Origin: Embiotoca jacksoni
Lineage: Eukaryota; Chordata; Actinopteri; Embiotocidae
NCBI GenBank assembly: GCA_022577435.1
Contig: JAKOON010000012.1
Location: 8,859,412 to 8,923,411, forward strand
DNA length: 64,000 nt
Direction of reading: 5' to 3'
The notes beneath the pieces are model-generated. The model ran no database searches. It was not told the DNA's origin and was given only the letters and a program-made list of their open reading frames with translations. Both the position numbers and the translations under genes were made by a program. How positions within the stretch are numbered: position 1 is the first letter of the stretch; each line of letters opens with the position of its first letter. This document shows positions 1-8,872 of the stretch, piece by piece.

Positions 1-2555
1 ATATAAATACATTAAATAAACATTCGTAGACTTGACTAATTGGCATGAATAAATACTTTCCAAATGAAAAAAAAAATTGGTTTGTTTTCTTCTGTAATTT
101 ACAAGGATCATTTGTAAATATACCATACAGACTTTGCTAAAGCCAATAAGTCATACAAATGAGTAAAAAAATAATGCCCATGACATATATAAATGTTTGA
201 ATATATAAAAAGTAAAAACTTAGCGTGGCGAAAAAGAAAGAAAAAGAAACCCATTAAATTGAAAAACAACAGAGAAACAGTTGGGAATCAATCGGAGCCA
301 TTTCAGCATTCAAAGTTAAGTCTAAACTCCACAGTGTACTCTAACACTGTTGGAACAAGTTTGAATTTAGGAACAGCTGTTTCTGAACCTGTTGGTACAT
401 TTGACGGTGCATTCAGGTTCAGATGGGGTTAAAAGCTTGGCAATATACATTAACCAGGTGCAAGCCACATGGGTGCCAAGAAATGAACCAACACAGTCTT
501 GTAATTAAGCCTAAAATTTACAGGAAGTGAATGGCCAAGATGGGTGTAAAATGTTTCCCCTCCCTAATCCTCCAGAGCAGTCGGCCTGCAGCATTTTATA
601 TTAACAGGATCTAGAGTTACAACAGTCAAACTGAGAATTAAATAAAAACAAATAAAAAAAAAGGTGGGCAACGGCTTCAAAAACGTAGGACTTCTGCACT
701 ACTTACAAAAAATAAATAAACAAATACAGAGTTGTAAAACGTGAGATTTAACTACCGAGTTAACTATCAACGTTGACCCCGAGATTAATGCCATTCACAG
801 GAACAACAGTGAAAGAGGCCCAAGACATTTTAAAATGTAACAAAGCTGTGTAGGAACAGATAACTACGACTTCTGACCAAGCTCACAGACGTCCAGTCTC
901 AGAGATCCTGAAAGCAGTTAATCAAGACGAGAACGAAAACTCTGTAATTTAAACAGGAAACTGAACGACTTACTGTGACATAGGGATGCAGTATAAATGT
1001 AAAATAAACGCGAGATTGCACAGTTTAAGGTAATTAACTACATATTTGGGGAGGGGGGAGAGGGGTTCTGAACAAGTCAAAATGGATACATGATGAGTGA
1101 TAGATTTTGATTATTAAAGAAAACAGTTAAAAATTGTATCGTAAAATTTTTCTCAAATTGCAAAAGCAAGTCAGAAACAAAATCCAATATGCCATCAGAA
1201 CACAAAGACCTGGGCAAAATATCCAGTTATGTTTCAAAAGCAAATAAAAGGTATTCATCTCATGAGTGGGAAACACCTATTTAGCTCCTGAGCTGTCGGT
1301 TTGTGGACACTCAGCCACAACGTACTTACTTACTTACTGATGCACCTAAAGTGAGAGAAGCCCCGTTGTTTACAATCAAAGGATATTTTGAATTACCCAA
1401 CCAAAAGGCATTTCTGCGAAATGTAACCCATTTGACGTTCAGAAACATCTACTAGACATCTGCTTTCCAGTCAACGTCAGAGATCAAGCAAACTAAATCG
1501 CTCCCTGGAAGATGATCGGGTATTGACACACATTTCTTAGATCTACCAATAGTCTCGGCCTATTATGTCCGACCATCGCTGTTGCCTTTGCTTCAGTAAA
1601 CATTCCAGTCTGAGAAAAATGGAAGATTGCAGCGATCTCAATCCAAAGAAACAACTACAAGACACACGCCGACTCAATTACATCCTCTCCTCCACGTGTG
1701 CGTTAATGTCTTTAAAACACACTGCCACTGTACTTCATTTGGTTTCTGTCTTGACAACTGGACATGTTCAAACGGTTTCATCTAGCAGCTTAAAGTCTGG
1801 TGATTGGCATGCGGTTCAGTTTGCGCCGGTTAAACTGCTGCCACCACACGCAGAAGTTCAAGGCAGAAAGTAGGACAACTATAATCCACGTGCACTACCG
1901 CGAGACGGAAGCATATAAATCATCGCTAATCTTTAGAGCTAGACCATAAAATGGACCAACTTCAACTCAAAGAAAGTGGCTGTCTTGACATTGACGAGGC
2001 AAAGTTCAAACAAACTGTGTTTTTGTGCGGACCCCCAAGAAAATCAGAGCGCACACACGTGCGAGGGCAAAAGCTGCTGCTCTTTTCCTTTCTCAGCTCC
2101 ATGCTGTTTATCTAACAGCGCTTCAGAAAGAAGCAGCATATAACGAGTGATACTGAACTTGCCACCGTTCACAAAAAAATTTAAATAAAGTAAAAAAAAA
2201 AACAACAACAACAACAAAAAAACACTTTTGTATATTTAAAGTTAAACTGAATGCAACATTAAGTCAGGTGGTGAGTATAATTAATGTTGTTGAATATACA
2301 TTTTAATAATGTCAAATTCAAGGAAAACAAGTTGAGCTTTCCCCTGACAAATCAATGCACTGCAGTTTAAGAAAAACATGTAAAAATAGACAAAATATTT
2401 GCAACAAACTGAGAAACATCACCAATTTCATAACAAACGCAGTGTTTCTAAAAATGCTGTGACGTGAGAGAATTCAACCAAATACAGAAATGTGATGCAA
2501 ATGGAGAAAATATAACGAAATATTTTTTTGATTTAGATTTTTATTTTTATTTTAT

Positions 2556-2592
2556 ACACTTTATTAATCCCCGAGGGGAAATTTCTTCAGAC
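2556..2592 (+). repeat. teleost interspersed-repeat tail fragment
   Basis: Contains TTTATTAATCCCCGAGGGG followed by AAATT, a short motif recurring at the ends of many dispersed elements in percomorph fish. Only the tail is recognised, so the parent family is not assigned. Confidence 0.4.
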
Positions 2593-3079
2593 AGAGATGC
2601 ACTGCAAATTCAGTAAACACAACAAAAATATTGCAAACAGCGGATACTATAATGGAAATGTTTCAAAGTAACTGGTTCCATAGAACTCTAAACTGCTGAG
2701 ATACACTAGTTGTTGTGATTTGTGACTTGTGAAGTTTTTGAAGTCAACCATCTGCAAGCGGTGTTGCAAAATGAGCAAAAAAAGATCTGAGTTTGATTAA
2801 ATATGTTTACGTATTCTCATATCATTCCAGATGTCTTCTGTTAACCCTGCCGCATTTCATTGCTTGGTTGTGGTTTCGAAATGCAGCATATTTGTTATTA
2901 TACTGGTGATGTTTTCTTGATTATATGGTATTTTGTCTAATTGTGCACATTTTATTGAACTGCAGCACGATGACTACTCAGAGCCATCTGCTGCAGACAA
3001 TAACCAGACTATGGATGTTGCGAATTCTTCACGGACAGAGACAATACGGTTACGACGCTCTTATTTTGAAACTTTATTT

Positions 3080-3174
3080 TGACGCCGCGAACTGTTTCCG
3101 CTTCCGGTTGCGCTAATCGTATATGCTACGCAGGACCGACAGTTTAGTCAGATCGAGTCATTGATGAGGTAAGT
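3080..3174 (+). promoter_or_regulatory. candidate promoter and first exon with splice donor inside hibadh intron 4
   Basis: A local CpG-rich patch in an AT-rich intron holds an ETS core (TTCCGG, 3102-3107). It is followed by an exon-like stretch ending ATGAG|GTAAGT, a near-perfect 5' splice site at 3168/3169 on the plus strand, antisense to hibadh. A good acceptor (TATTTATTTCAG) ends at 3422. No protein can be followed. It could be an unannotated non-coding transcript, the 5' end of a degenerate transposon, or chance. Confidence 0.3.
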
Positions 3175-3432
3175 CAGAGTACTGTAACTTTGGATTTACG
3201 TAGTAAAACGGTTCTGTTTATAGCTGTACTTATGTTCTTAAGTGCATTTGGTGTTAGTATGTGTTTGTTATACAATTAGTCGTTCGAATAATAGCCCAAC
3301 GTTGAGCTAAGTGGCTAATCTGGCTAGCGAGCCTGTATTCCTGTGAATGTGTGTATTAATGCTTAGTTAAGGTTAACTTGGTGATAATTGGGTTCTGTAA
3401 TTCACTTTCTGTATTTATTTCAGAAACTCCAT

Positions 3433-3622
3433 CTGTCGATAAATCTATCTGTCCATCCATCCATCTGTTGATAAATCTATCTGTCCATCCATCTGTTGAT
3501 AAATCTATCTGTCCATCCATCTGTTGATAAATCTATCTGTCCATCCATCTGTCGATAAATCTATCTGTCCATCCATCTGTTGATAAATCTATCTGTCCAT
3601 CCATCCATCTGTCAATCTGTCT
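3433..3622 (+). repeat. minisatellite, 28-bp unit
   Basis: About six tandem copies of a unit CTGTYGATAAATCTATCTGT + CCATCCAT. Copies vary by C/T at one position, and the first and last full units carry an extra CCAT (32 bp). Confidence 0.9.
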
Positions 3623-4091
3623 CCAAGTTGAAATACTGTATGCTAAACTCAATACAGTAACGTGTGGATCAATCAGATGTCTGTGTTCCCTGTAGTGGTC
3701 AATATTCATTTTCACACCAGTCTCTCAGGGGTCGAATCCCCAACAAATGGATATGCACCTCGTACAACCCCAGTTTAAAAACCCGGGAACTATACCTTTA
3801 ACATAAGTTATGGTCTCAAAAGAGTTTTAGGATATACACTAAACAGTTTATCAACGCCCTCAGTCTTTGTTGCACACATTTATGTCAATGAGTGCACGGA
3901 ATATTAGAAAACATTTTCGGGATAACGTGATAGAATTCAGTACTACAGCCTCATAAATGACACTTAATACTTCTACACGCTGGTCATGTGACGAGAACCA
4001 ATACTTCAGAACCAAGTCAATAACAAAAATCTGAAAACGAGACTATTGGTTGTCTATGGTTCCAAAAGAACCGATCATACTGTAGGTCCTG

Positions 4092-4092
4092 C

Positions 4093-4125
<33 letters not shown>

Positions 4126-4133
4126 AATAATAA
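4092..4133 (+). repeat. (CAA)n/(TAA)n microsatellite
   Basis: About ten CAA triplets pass directly into TAA triplets. It lies just upstream of the BED-finger relic. Confidence 0.9.
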
Positions 4134-4155
4134 ACAAGTCAAACGGCAGCGGAAA

Positions 4156-4479
4156 GTGCAGCTGCATCAACAGGTCTACCGTGACATGAGGAAAACAACA
4201 ACAACAACACTTATTCATGTATGGAAATGTTTAGAGTTTGAGTCTGATGATCAGGGACAAGTTATAGACGACCAAAAGCCAGAATGCAAACGGTGCCACA
4301 GAGCATTTGGAACGAACGGAGGAAACACCTTCGACATAACCGTGCAGCTCAAAGAAGGACATCTGGATCGTCACACAGAATTCAAACCGAGAGTTTCAGT
4401 TGTTATCTTTATGTCAACAACACGTCACAATGTTTACAACCTAAAATGTTGTGAAAATGGTGCACAGTACTGTTTGTGA
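4156..4479 (+). pseudogene. BED-type zinc finger relic, hAT-transposase/ZBED-like
   Basis: The 107-residue open frame contains a recognisable BED-type finger. A tryptophan start (VWKCLEFESDDQGQVIDDQK) is followed by Cys-X2-Cys (CKRC), GNT, and a His pair (GHLDRH), the arrangement of the N-terminal DNA-binding domain of hAT transposases and domesticated ZBED proteins. The catalytic RNase-H-like domain does not follow, and the frame ends 45 residues after the His pair. I infer a decayed 5' fragment of a hAT element in the hibadh intron. A live ZBED-like exon is less likely because no continuation is seen. Confidence 0.6.
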
Positions 4480-4858
4480 ACTGACAGCTGCATCTGTTGC
4501 AGCGATGCTCCACACACACACACAACGTTCACAAATACTAACATTAGCTGTTTATGCGAATAGCTCGTAAAATTGGTAGCTTCTGCTGACGTTACCGTTC
4601 AGCCTGTCAACATGCAGCGGTTCGACCTGCGTGAACACACACAGCCAACTACATCTGAAGACTTTCAGAGTCAGACAATATGACAAAAACACGTGAAGGA
4701 AGGAACCTGGATGAGAGTTCAAAAGATAGTGTTGTATTTTTAAGGCAGCTTGCCACATTTTTTGGCAATATTATCTTTCTCTAGGCTACTTATTTTTTTT
4801 GCATTACTGTTTTTATATTTCAGGTAACTGGACACTGTAGAAATGCTATGCTACCATT

Positions 4859-4883
4859 AAAAAAAAAAAAAAAAAAAAAAAAA
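4859..4883 (+). repeat. poly(A) tract next to SINE
   Basis: 25 consecutive A residues immediately precede the SINE-like element. Confidence 0.9.
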
Positions 4884-5075
4884 GAGTTTATTTATTTTTG
4901 GGAGGGTGGGTTGCACACTAATCTGAAGGTTGGTGGTTCGATCCCCAGCTCCTCCTGTCCACATGCCTAAGTGTCCTTGAGCAAGACACTGAACTCTAAA
5001 ATGGCTCCCGATGGTGTGTTGTAAATTGCTTTGGATTAAAGCGTCAGCTAAATGTAATGTTATGTAATTTTTTTG
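4884..5075 (+). mobile_element. tRNA-derived SINE-like repeat, copy A
   Basis: Contains a Pol III B-box-like GGTTCGATCC and the widespread teleost segment 'AAGTGTCCTTGAGCAAGACA...' ending in 'AAAGCGTCAGCTAAATG'. Positions 4943-5060 match copy B (6251-6379) in reverse orientation at roughly 90% by eye, apart from one short gap. Lies in hibadh intron 4. Confidence 0.75.
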
Positions 5076-5427
5076 AACAATATAGTTTAATTTAATGTAT
5101 TTTCATTTTTATGAGGGGAAGGCACCATCCCATTCTTGCTGCTCGGATAAACCCCCCCCAAGTGAAAGAGTTCATGTTAAAATACATTCATTTAATTGGA
5201 TGATTTTTTTTTGCCTTGCTATCAAAACTGACATTGAGAATTATAAGAATTTAAGTGGTGTTGGTACAGACTACTGAGTTTGAATGTACCGCGAGATCCC
5301 TATTACTCAAAGCAAAAATTAAACATTTTACTTCATTAGAAGTGCTTTTCAGATGGTCAATAAGCTTACAAGTGTTTTTGTCCTCCACGTGTGCAAACTG
5401 GTACTTTATCGAAAATGTCACGTTTAC

Positions 5428-5549
5428 CTCCTGATACAGGTGCATCCATGAAAACTGCCCCCGTCTTCTCAGCAGCAGCAGCCATCTCTTTGGAAACAGC
5501 AGGGTCAATCGTGCTGGAGTCGATGAGCAGGGAGCCTTTCTTTACTTTT
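5428..5549 (-). CDS. hibadh: hibadh coding exon 4 (substrate-binding loop)
   Basis: Encodes KKVKKGSLLIDSSTIDPAV and then SKEMAAAAEKTGAVFMDAPVSG. The DAPVSGG signature is split across the donor (GGAG|GTAAAC), so exon 5 must supply the rest of Gly155. No matching exon 5 is visible further left. Confidence 0.95.
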
Positions 5550-7312
5550 CTGTAGAGAAAAATATAGTTCAGTTGCATCCGACATAAGTGCATGACATCA
5601 TCATACACATAATCGAAGAGAAAACAAAGCGTACTTGAGAATGCCATTGGGTCCAGTGTACACATCTATGACATTGGGACTAGAGGGAAGCATGGTGATA
5701 ATACGGTCTGCCTTGTCTGCTACCTCAGCAGGATTGTCCACAATCTGAGAAAATAAAAAAAATAAATCACAGCATTAGAAGAGATAACACAGGAATACAT
5801 TTGAAAGTAGAAAAATGTGTTAATTCAACTTGTACTACCTGAGCACCCAGCTCTTGCAAATCCTTGCAGGACTCTGGGAAGACATCTGTAGCGATGATTG
5901 GGTATCCATGCTTCAGCAAATTCTTTGCCATTGGGTTTCCCATATTTCCCAGACCGATAAACCCCACCTGTGTCTTCGAGGCCATTGACCTTGTGGAGAC
6001 TACAACATAATCAGCAAATGGATGATCGATAAAACACATAATCCGGTCATGTAGTCAGGGAAGTGTTATAATCTAAATATACATTTAGATTGAAATGAAA
6101 TACTCAGTGGTGAGTTGGGCGAAACATTTAATCCGTTCCAGACACAAAGAGCTGTTTGCTGTTCAGGACGAGTGCGCAATGGCATTCTTATGTAGCAAAA
6201 AGACTGCCATTTAAATGTCATTTTGATTTGAATCAAGTTACATTACAATTACATTTCATTTAGCTGACGCTTTTATCCAAAGCGACTTACAACATACCGA
6301 TGGTACACCATCGGGAGCAATTTAGGGTTCAGTGTCTTGCTCAAGGACACTTAGGCATGTGGGCAGGAGGAGCTGGGGAGGTGCATGTTTTTGGATGTTG
6401 GGAGGAAGCCGGAGAGAACCCACGCAAGCACGGAGAGAACATGCAGACTCCGCACAGAGAGGCCCAGGACCGGATTCGAACTCTGAACCTTTTCGCTGTG
6501 AGGCGACAATACTAACCACTGCGCTTGAAGTTGAATGACTAATCTGATTTAATGATACCCCAAACTTTTTTTTTTTTTTTTTTTAATGTTCACTTCAGTA
6601 TATCTTGATTAAAAGCCTTTAATAACACAGACTTATTTTGGTATTTGGAACCAGAAGTCATGTAAATAACTTCAAATGGTAGAATGTGTCTTTAAAGTAA
6701 CAACACTGTGTTTGAACAGTAACACCTTGTATGCAAACCTGAAAGAGCAATTGTAGTGGGGAAATTAAGGGATATTACATTTACATGTTTAGATTTTCCC
6801 CTCGGAGGCTCCTTTAATCTTCGTGTATAAATGTCGCAAAGAGGGCCCCTCCCTTCTACAAAGAGCAGGTGACAGACATTACATAATATGCCTGAAGTGA
6901 AGAGTCAAGAGACAGTAGGACACAAGACCAAATGCTGAACATTTTCACGTTTCCGAAATACTGCAGTCAGGACCCGTTAGGAGCTGTGTAGCCCGAAAAC
7001 AAGAAGTCATTTGAACAGAAATAGCTCCATCAGCAATTACTTGTGACGTGACGTGACCTCCCCCCCCCAGCAGCAGCAGCTAAAACCAGTGCAGCGAAAA
7101 TGAACTCAAAAGTTCTCTCTAAACATTTCAAGCAAAGCCGATGTTTTCAGGTCACGAAGAGCCTTCAAACAACAACTCGAGCCTCTGAAGTGAGCCCGGC
7201 GACGTGAACAGCGCGAACACGGTCTCCGTCTGCTCTACTTACCAAATGCAAAGTCAACATGTTGGCGACACCTTCCCACTAGGTACCGAGACCCTCTCAA
7301 CACAGCGGCCAT
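5428..7312 (-). CDS. hibadh: 3-hydroxyisobutyrate dehydrogenase, mitochondrial (5' part of gene, exons 1-4)
   Basis: Encodes the NAD-dependent mitochondrial enzyme that oxidises 3-hydroxyisobutyrate to methylmalonate semialdehyde in valine breakdown. Joining the four exons gives an unbroken 154-residue N-terminal part of a family of about 335 residues. Residues 1-28 are Arg-rich and lack acids apart from one Asp, as in a mitochondrial presequence. The Rossmann motif GLGNMG is at 39-44, the stretch IDSSTIDPAVSK at 123-134, and the 3-hydroxyacid dehydrogenase substrate loop DAPVSGG at 149-155. Splice phases are mutually compatible. The start at 7312 has a strong context (A at -3, G at +4). Later exons are not found in 1-5427 and must lie to the left, so intron 4 exceeds 5.4 kb. 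The gene is divergent from tax1bp1 as in mammals. Identity is certain; the a/b ohnolog is not decidable. Confidence 0.96.
5635..5744 (-). CDS. hibadh: hibadh coding exon 3
   Basis: Encodes IVDNPAEVADKADRIITMLP and the following SSPNVIDVYTGPNGIL, the segment where the family has its 'ADRIITMLP' strand. The acceptor is TTTTCTCAG and the donor is CAA|GTACGC. Flanking phases fit exons 2 and 4. Confidence 0.95.
5839..5999 (-). CDS. hibadh: hibadh coding exon 2 (NAD-binding Rossmann motif)
   Basis: Encodes VSTRSMASKTQVGFIG through LQELGAQ, containing the GLGNMG dinucleotide-binding loop and the NPMAKNLLKHGYP helix typical of the family. The acceptor is TTGTAG and the donor is CAG|GTAGTA. Confidence 0.95.
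6000..7242 (-). other. hibadh: hibadh intron 1
   Basis: Holds SINE copy B and a poly(T) tract near 6569-6584. The segment 6780-7235 shows no coding or repeat signature that I recognise. Confidence 0.7.
6238..6540 (-). mobile_element. tRNA-derived SINE-like repeat, copy B (longer, inverted)
   Basis: Starts with the very common fish motif CATTTAGCTGACGCTTTTAT and runs through 'GTGTCTTGCTCAAGGACACTT'. It then continues into a segment with 'GGAGAGAACCCACGCAAGCA' and a B-box-like GGATTCGAAC. It is opposite in orientation to copy A and lies in hibadh intron 1. Confidence 0.8.
7243..7312 (-). CDS. hibadh: hibadh coding exon 1
   Basis: Start codon and mitochondrial presequence (MAAVLRGSRYLVGR...). 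It ends after the first base of codon 24 with a GTAAGT donor. Exon 2 completes the codon as Val, giving a reading frame that continues into the conserved VGFIGLGNMG region. Confidence 0.9.
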
Positions 7313-7324
7313 GCTTCTTTCCTC

Positions 7325-7362
7325 TTGACCTTACGTGTGACGTTACAAGCACGTAAGGTCAA
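7325..7362. promoter_or_regulatory. perfect 13-bp inverted repeat at hibadh promoter/5' UTR
   Basis: Arms TTGACCTTACGTG (7325-7337) and CACGTAAGGTCAA (7350-7362) are exact reverse complements with a 12-nt spacer beginning TGACGTTA, a CRE-like octamer. The arms contain AAGGTCA nuclear-receptor half-sites. The element starts 13 bp upstream of the hibadh start codon. It could bind nuclear receptors and CREB/ATF proteins as DNA, or form a hairpin if transcribed in the 5' UTR. Confidence 0.6.
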
Positions 7363-7377
7363 TGACGGTTGTTCCCG

Positions 7378-7382
7378 CCAAT
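7378..7382 (+). promoter_or_regulatory. CCAAT box (NF-Y) of the hibadh promoter
   Basis: CCAAT within CGCCAATCAG, about 65 bp upstream of the hibadh start codon. NF-Y sites work in either orientation, and this position is usual for a TATA-less housekeeping promoter. Confidence 0.45.
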
Positions 7383-7485
7383 CAGACGACAGACATGCGC
7401 AGGACGGCCTCCCTGTTTCAGCCAGTGAGCTGAGGGGGAGTGGCTGAGATGTGAGGCAGGCTCCCCAAACAGCTCCACGTTTCCA

Positions 7486-8695
7486 CAGTGGTGGGAGTAT
7501 GGAGTGTGTACAAGGATGGGAGTCATGTTTAGATCATTTACTTTATTAAACGAATCAATACTACTGTTTAAAAATAAAAATACAACTTTACGTCCCGCAT
7601 TCAGTCAAAGATACAGAAACTAGTCCATTTATCATATGATCAACCTCTATTTGTGGTACTTGAATATATAGGCTTGGTTAAGTAGCCTATATGACTGTTA
7701 CAGTTGGTCACGCTGGCTGGAACTAACTTTAACTACTGCTTGTTTAAGTTATACAAATGGTAGTTTATCCTGATCTTAGCAATGTAAAATCACTTTATAT
7801 AAAGTAACTGGTAACTAAAGCTGTGAAATAAATGTGATGAAGTCATATGTACAGTATTCCTACTAAATATGGTTTACTTTGTTCATCTTTAAAATTAAGT
7901 TAATAATGATAGTTTTTAAAATGTTTCCCAGAAATACATCCAATTGTTTTTATTTTATTTTTATCAACCCTTGATTGCACAATGTTACTGAGAGAATATT
8001 TTGCACTGGTGTTGCTTTATGTCGTTGTTTTATTATAACAGTCTATGTTTCATTGTTAGTTTTGCATTAATGGAATGTAGTTAAGAACATTTACATCTTT
8101 ACAGCTTAAGACTACTCTACTAAATGTCAAAGACAAATATAGTCATTTTACTCCCCGACATTTGTCTGACAGCTTTAGTTACTAGTTACTTTCAAGATTA
8201 CTGTCTTTCATAACCTTCCTGTCCAATGAAAACGATGCTTTCCAAATCTGGTCATTTGGAATTGTTCTGATAAACTGAAGGATTAGATGTTTATTTATGG
8301 ATTGAGAAAAATATCCTACTTTTTAAGCCAAATAAACTGTTTTAAAACTGGATTCACTGCATTGTTTTTTTTTTGTTTTTTTTTTAGCTTGTTGACTTTT
8401 TAGAGAGACCAGATTCTTACAGAACAGAGACGACACACATATGATGCATGACTGTAGATTGAACTAAGCAACAGTTCATAACCCTACTAACTAATTTAAC
8501 AGTACTATTAATCGAAAAACATCATATATAATTGCAAAACTGACAGTGAGCATTTACTGCATAGTGTGTAGTTTTACTTTTGATACTTTAAGTGCATTTT
8601 GCTGATAATACTTTGCTTCTATTACTTGTACTGGAGTATTTCCACTGTGTGGTTTTGTACTTTTACTTCAGTAAAGGACCTGAATACTTGTAGTG
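7486..8695. mobile_element. hAT-like non-autonomous repeat (CAGTGGTGG family), copy 1
   Basis: The left end is CAGTGGTGGGAG. The interior carries the phrases characteristic of an abundant teleost repeat, such as 'CTGACAGCTTTAGTTACTAG' near 8167 and 'TACTTTTACTTCAGTAAAGG' with 'CTGAATACTT' at the right end (8660-8690). The right terminus is degenerate. It fills nearly all the hibadh-tax1bp1 intergenic region and stops about 55 bp before the tax1bp1 ETS/CRE-like motif. Family naming is from memory of the motif, not a search. Confidence 0.65.
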
Positions 8696-8750
8696 ACGCG
8701 AGACGACTGCGTCGTTACATTTTTTTTTTTTTTCCTCAAACGACCCTTTT

Positions 8751-8767
8751 ACCGGAAGTGACGCAAT
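8751..8767 (+). promoter_or_regulatory. ETS plus CRE/CARE-like composite site at tax1bp1 promoter
   Basis: ACCGGAAGTGACGCAAT joins a consensus ETS/GABP site (ACCGGAAGT) directly to TGACGCAAT, which resembles an ATF/CEBP composite element. It lies about 100 bp upstream of the proposed exon 1 donor in a CpG-containing patch. This is a typical core promoter composition for a ubiquitously expressed TATA-less gene. Confidence 0.55.
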
Positions 8768-8774
8768 GTTGTTA

Positions 8775-8872
8775 TTATTCCAGGAAGAGGACACGGGGAA
8801 AGTACTGAACTGCGTCAACGTTTGTTTCTGTGATATATTGGTATTTCAGCTCCTGTTCAACATGGCAACGAG
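8775..8872 (+). other. tax1bp1: tax1bp1 non-coding exon 1 (5' end approximate)
   Basis: Stretch downstream of the ETS site ending in ACGAG|GTATGA, a plausible donor. Coding exon 2 begins with 17 nt of untranslated sequence after an acceptor, so an upstream untranslated exon is required, and this is the best candidate. It contains an ATG at 8862 in strong context that would start a short uORF. The transcription start is an estimate. Confidence 0.5.

Larger units (their letters stand above)
1..5427 (-). other. hibadh: hibadh intron 4 (3' end beyond window)
   Basis: No hibadh exon is recognisable here. The first 2.2 kb is A-rich on the plus strand, as expected for an antisense view of intronic or UTR-like sequence. 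The rest holds a short repeat tail (2556-2592), an ETS/CpG-rich exon-like segment (3080-3174), a 28-bp minisatellite, a BED-finger transposon relic and a SINE. The open frame at 1565-1873 has no recognisable protein and is not called. Confidence 0.6.

Noticed and set aside
1565..1873. 102-codon open frame on plus
   Set aside because: No recognisable domain, no splice context, and it lies in A-rich intronic DNA; length is within chance for this window.
4930..4960. tRNA gene suspected from GGTTCGATCC
   Set aside because: Only a B-box is present, with no cloverleaf; it belongs to the SINE, which recurs at 6238-6540.
1..5427. Search for hibadh exons 5-8 on the minus strand
   Set aside because: No stretch encodes the expected continuation after DAPVSGG, so the gene is called partial rather than truncated.
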